The translations under genes were made by a program, and so were the position numbers. Shown here piece by piece: positions 5,707-5,844 of a stretch of 5,844 nt of DNA (its first letter is position 1; each line of letters begins with the position of its first letter). The stretch is from contig JBBYJL010000069.1 in the NCBI GenBank assembly GCA_043196285.1, positions 1 to 5,844 on the forward strand, written 5' to 3'. The DNA is from JAKAFX01 sp043196285. GTDB lineage: Archaea > Thermoplasmatota > Thermoplasmata > Thermoplasmatales > Thermoplasmataceae. Below the pieces are notes generated by a model. The model did not search any database, was not told the DNA's origin, and worked only from the letters and a program-made list of their open reading frames with translations.

Positions 5707-5844
5707 TCACGCTATCATTCTCTTCTTTTTCATCCTTATCATGCACATGAGGTTGTGCCCAAGACACATGAACATGCATTTCACCCTTACCCTTGGGATA
5801 GTGGTAACAAAGACATGACCACCATGGAATATTGTCTTGATCAC
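5707..5844 (-). CDS. DDE transposase, C-terminal tail (partial, runs off right edge)
   Basis: An open minus-strand frame gives 45 codons from the edge to a TGA at 5707-5709. The stretch VKCMFMCLGHNLMCMI fits the last helix of IS5/IS1182-type DDE transposases, where a conserved (A/G)xNL follows the catalytic core and the protein ends in a basic tail (here MKKKRMIA). No catalytic residue lies in this window, so the family is uncertain and the gene could be intact or broken outside. A GTG at the very edge is not evidence for a start. Confidence 0.55.
   Translation of the reverse strand: MIKTIFHGGHVFVTTIPRVRVKCMFMCLGHNLMCMIRMKKKRMIA

Overview
This window looks like a graveyard of insertion sequences (IS) from a moderate-GC archaeon, most likely an acidophile of the Thermoplasmata. 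Three things point that way. Start codons sit about 25-30 bases downstream of TTTATA-like boxes with no Shine-Dalgarno sequence, as in leaderless archaeal transcription. Arginine is coded mostly by AGA/AGG, and ATA isoleucine codons are common. The transposases resemble the IS4/IS1634 type found in Thermoplasma and Ferroplasma relatives. The lineage is an inference; no ribosomal or housekeeping gene is present to confirm it.

Layout from left to right. Bases 1-1083 hold the 5' part of an IS1634-type element on the minus strand (element L), whose transposase runs off the left edge. Bases 1084-1386 are a 303-bp spacer without a convincing gene, lying between two divergent IS ends. Bases 1387 to about 2260 hold a second, diverged IS1634-type element on the plus strand (element M), truncated just after its second catalytic Asp. 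Bases 2321-3966 hold a third, apparently complete element (element R, 1646 bp) with imperfect 25/26-bp terminal inverted repeats and a full DDE transposase. Bases 3974-4397 are the 3' end of an IS3-type element whose integrase has an in-frame TAG. Bases 4400-5407 (minus) encode the only clear non-mobile gene, a family 2 glycosyltransferase with its own promoter. Bases 5408-5706 are intergenic, and 5707-5844 (minus) hold the tail of another DDE transposase that runs off the right edge.

The most interesting pattern is shared by the three IS1634-type elements. In each, the last 8 bases of a 29-bp terminal segment recur as a perfect inverted copy between the TATA box and the start codon, 12-14 bases before the start. 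The 8-base sequences differ between elements (CACTACAT, GGCACATA, CACCATTA), but complementarity and position are kept. This looks like a conserved control device, either an operator bound by each element's own transposase or a hairpin formed only in read-through RNA. It also suggests that the intact transposase starts at an ATT codon (2424) rather than at the upstream ATG (2406), which lies inside the repeat.

I see no CRISPR array, tRNA, rRNA, toxin-antitoxin pair or defence system. The glycosyltransferase is probably a chromosomal surface-glycan gene bordered by IS debris on both sides.
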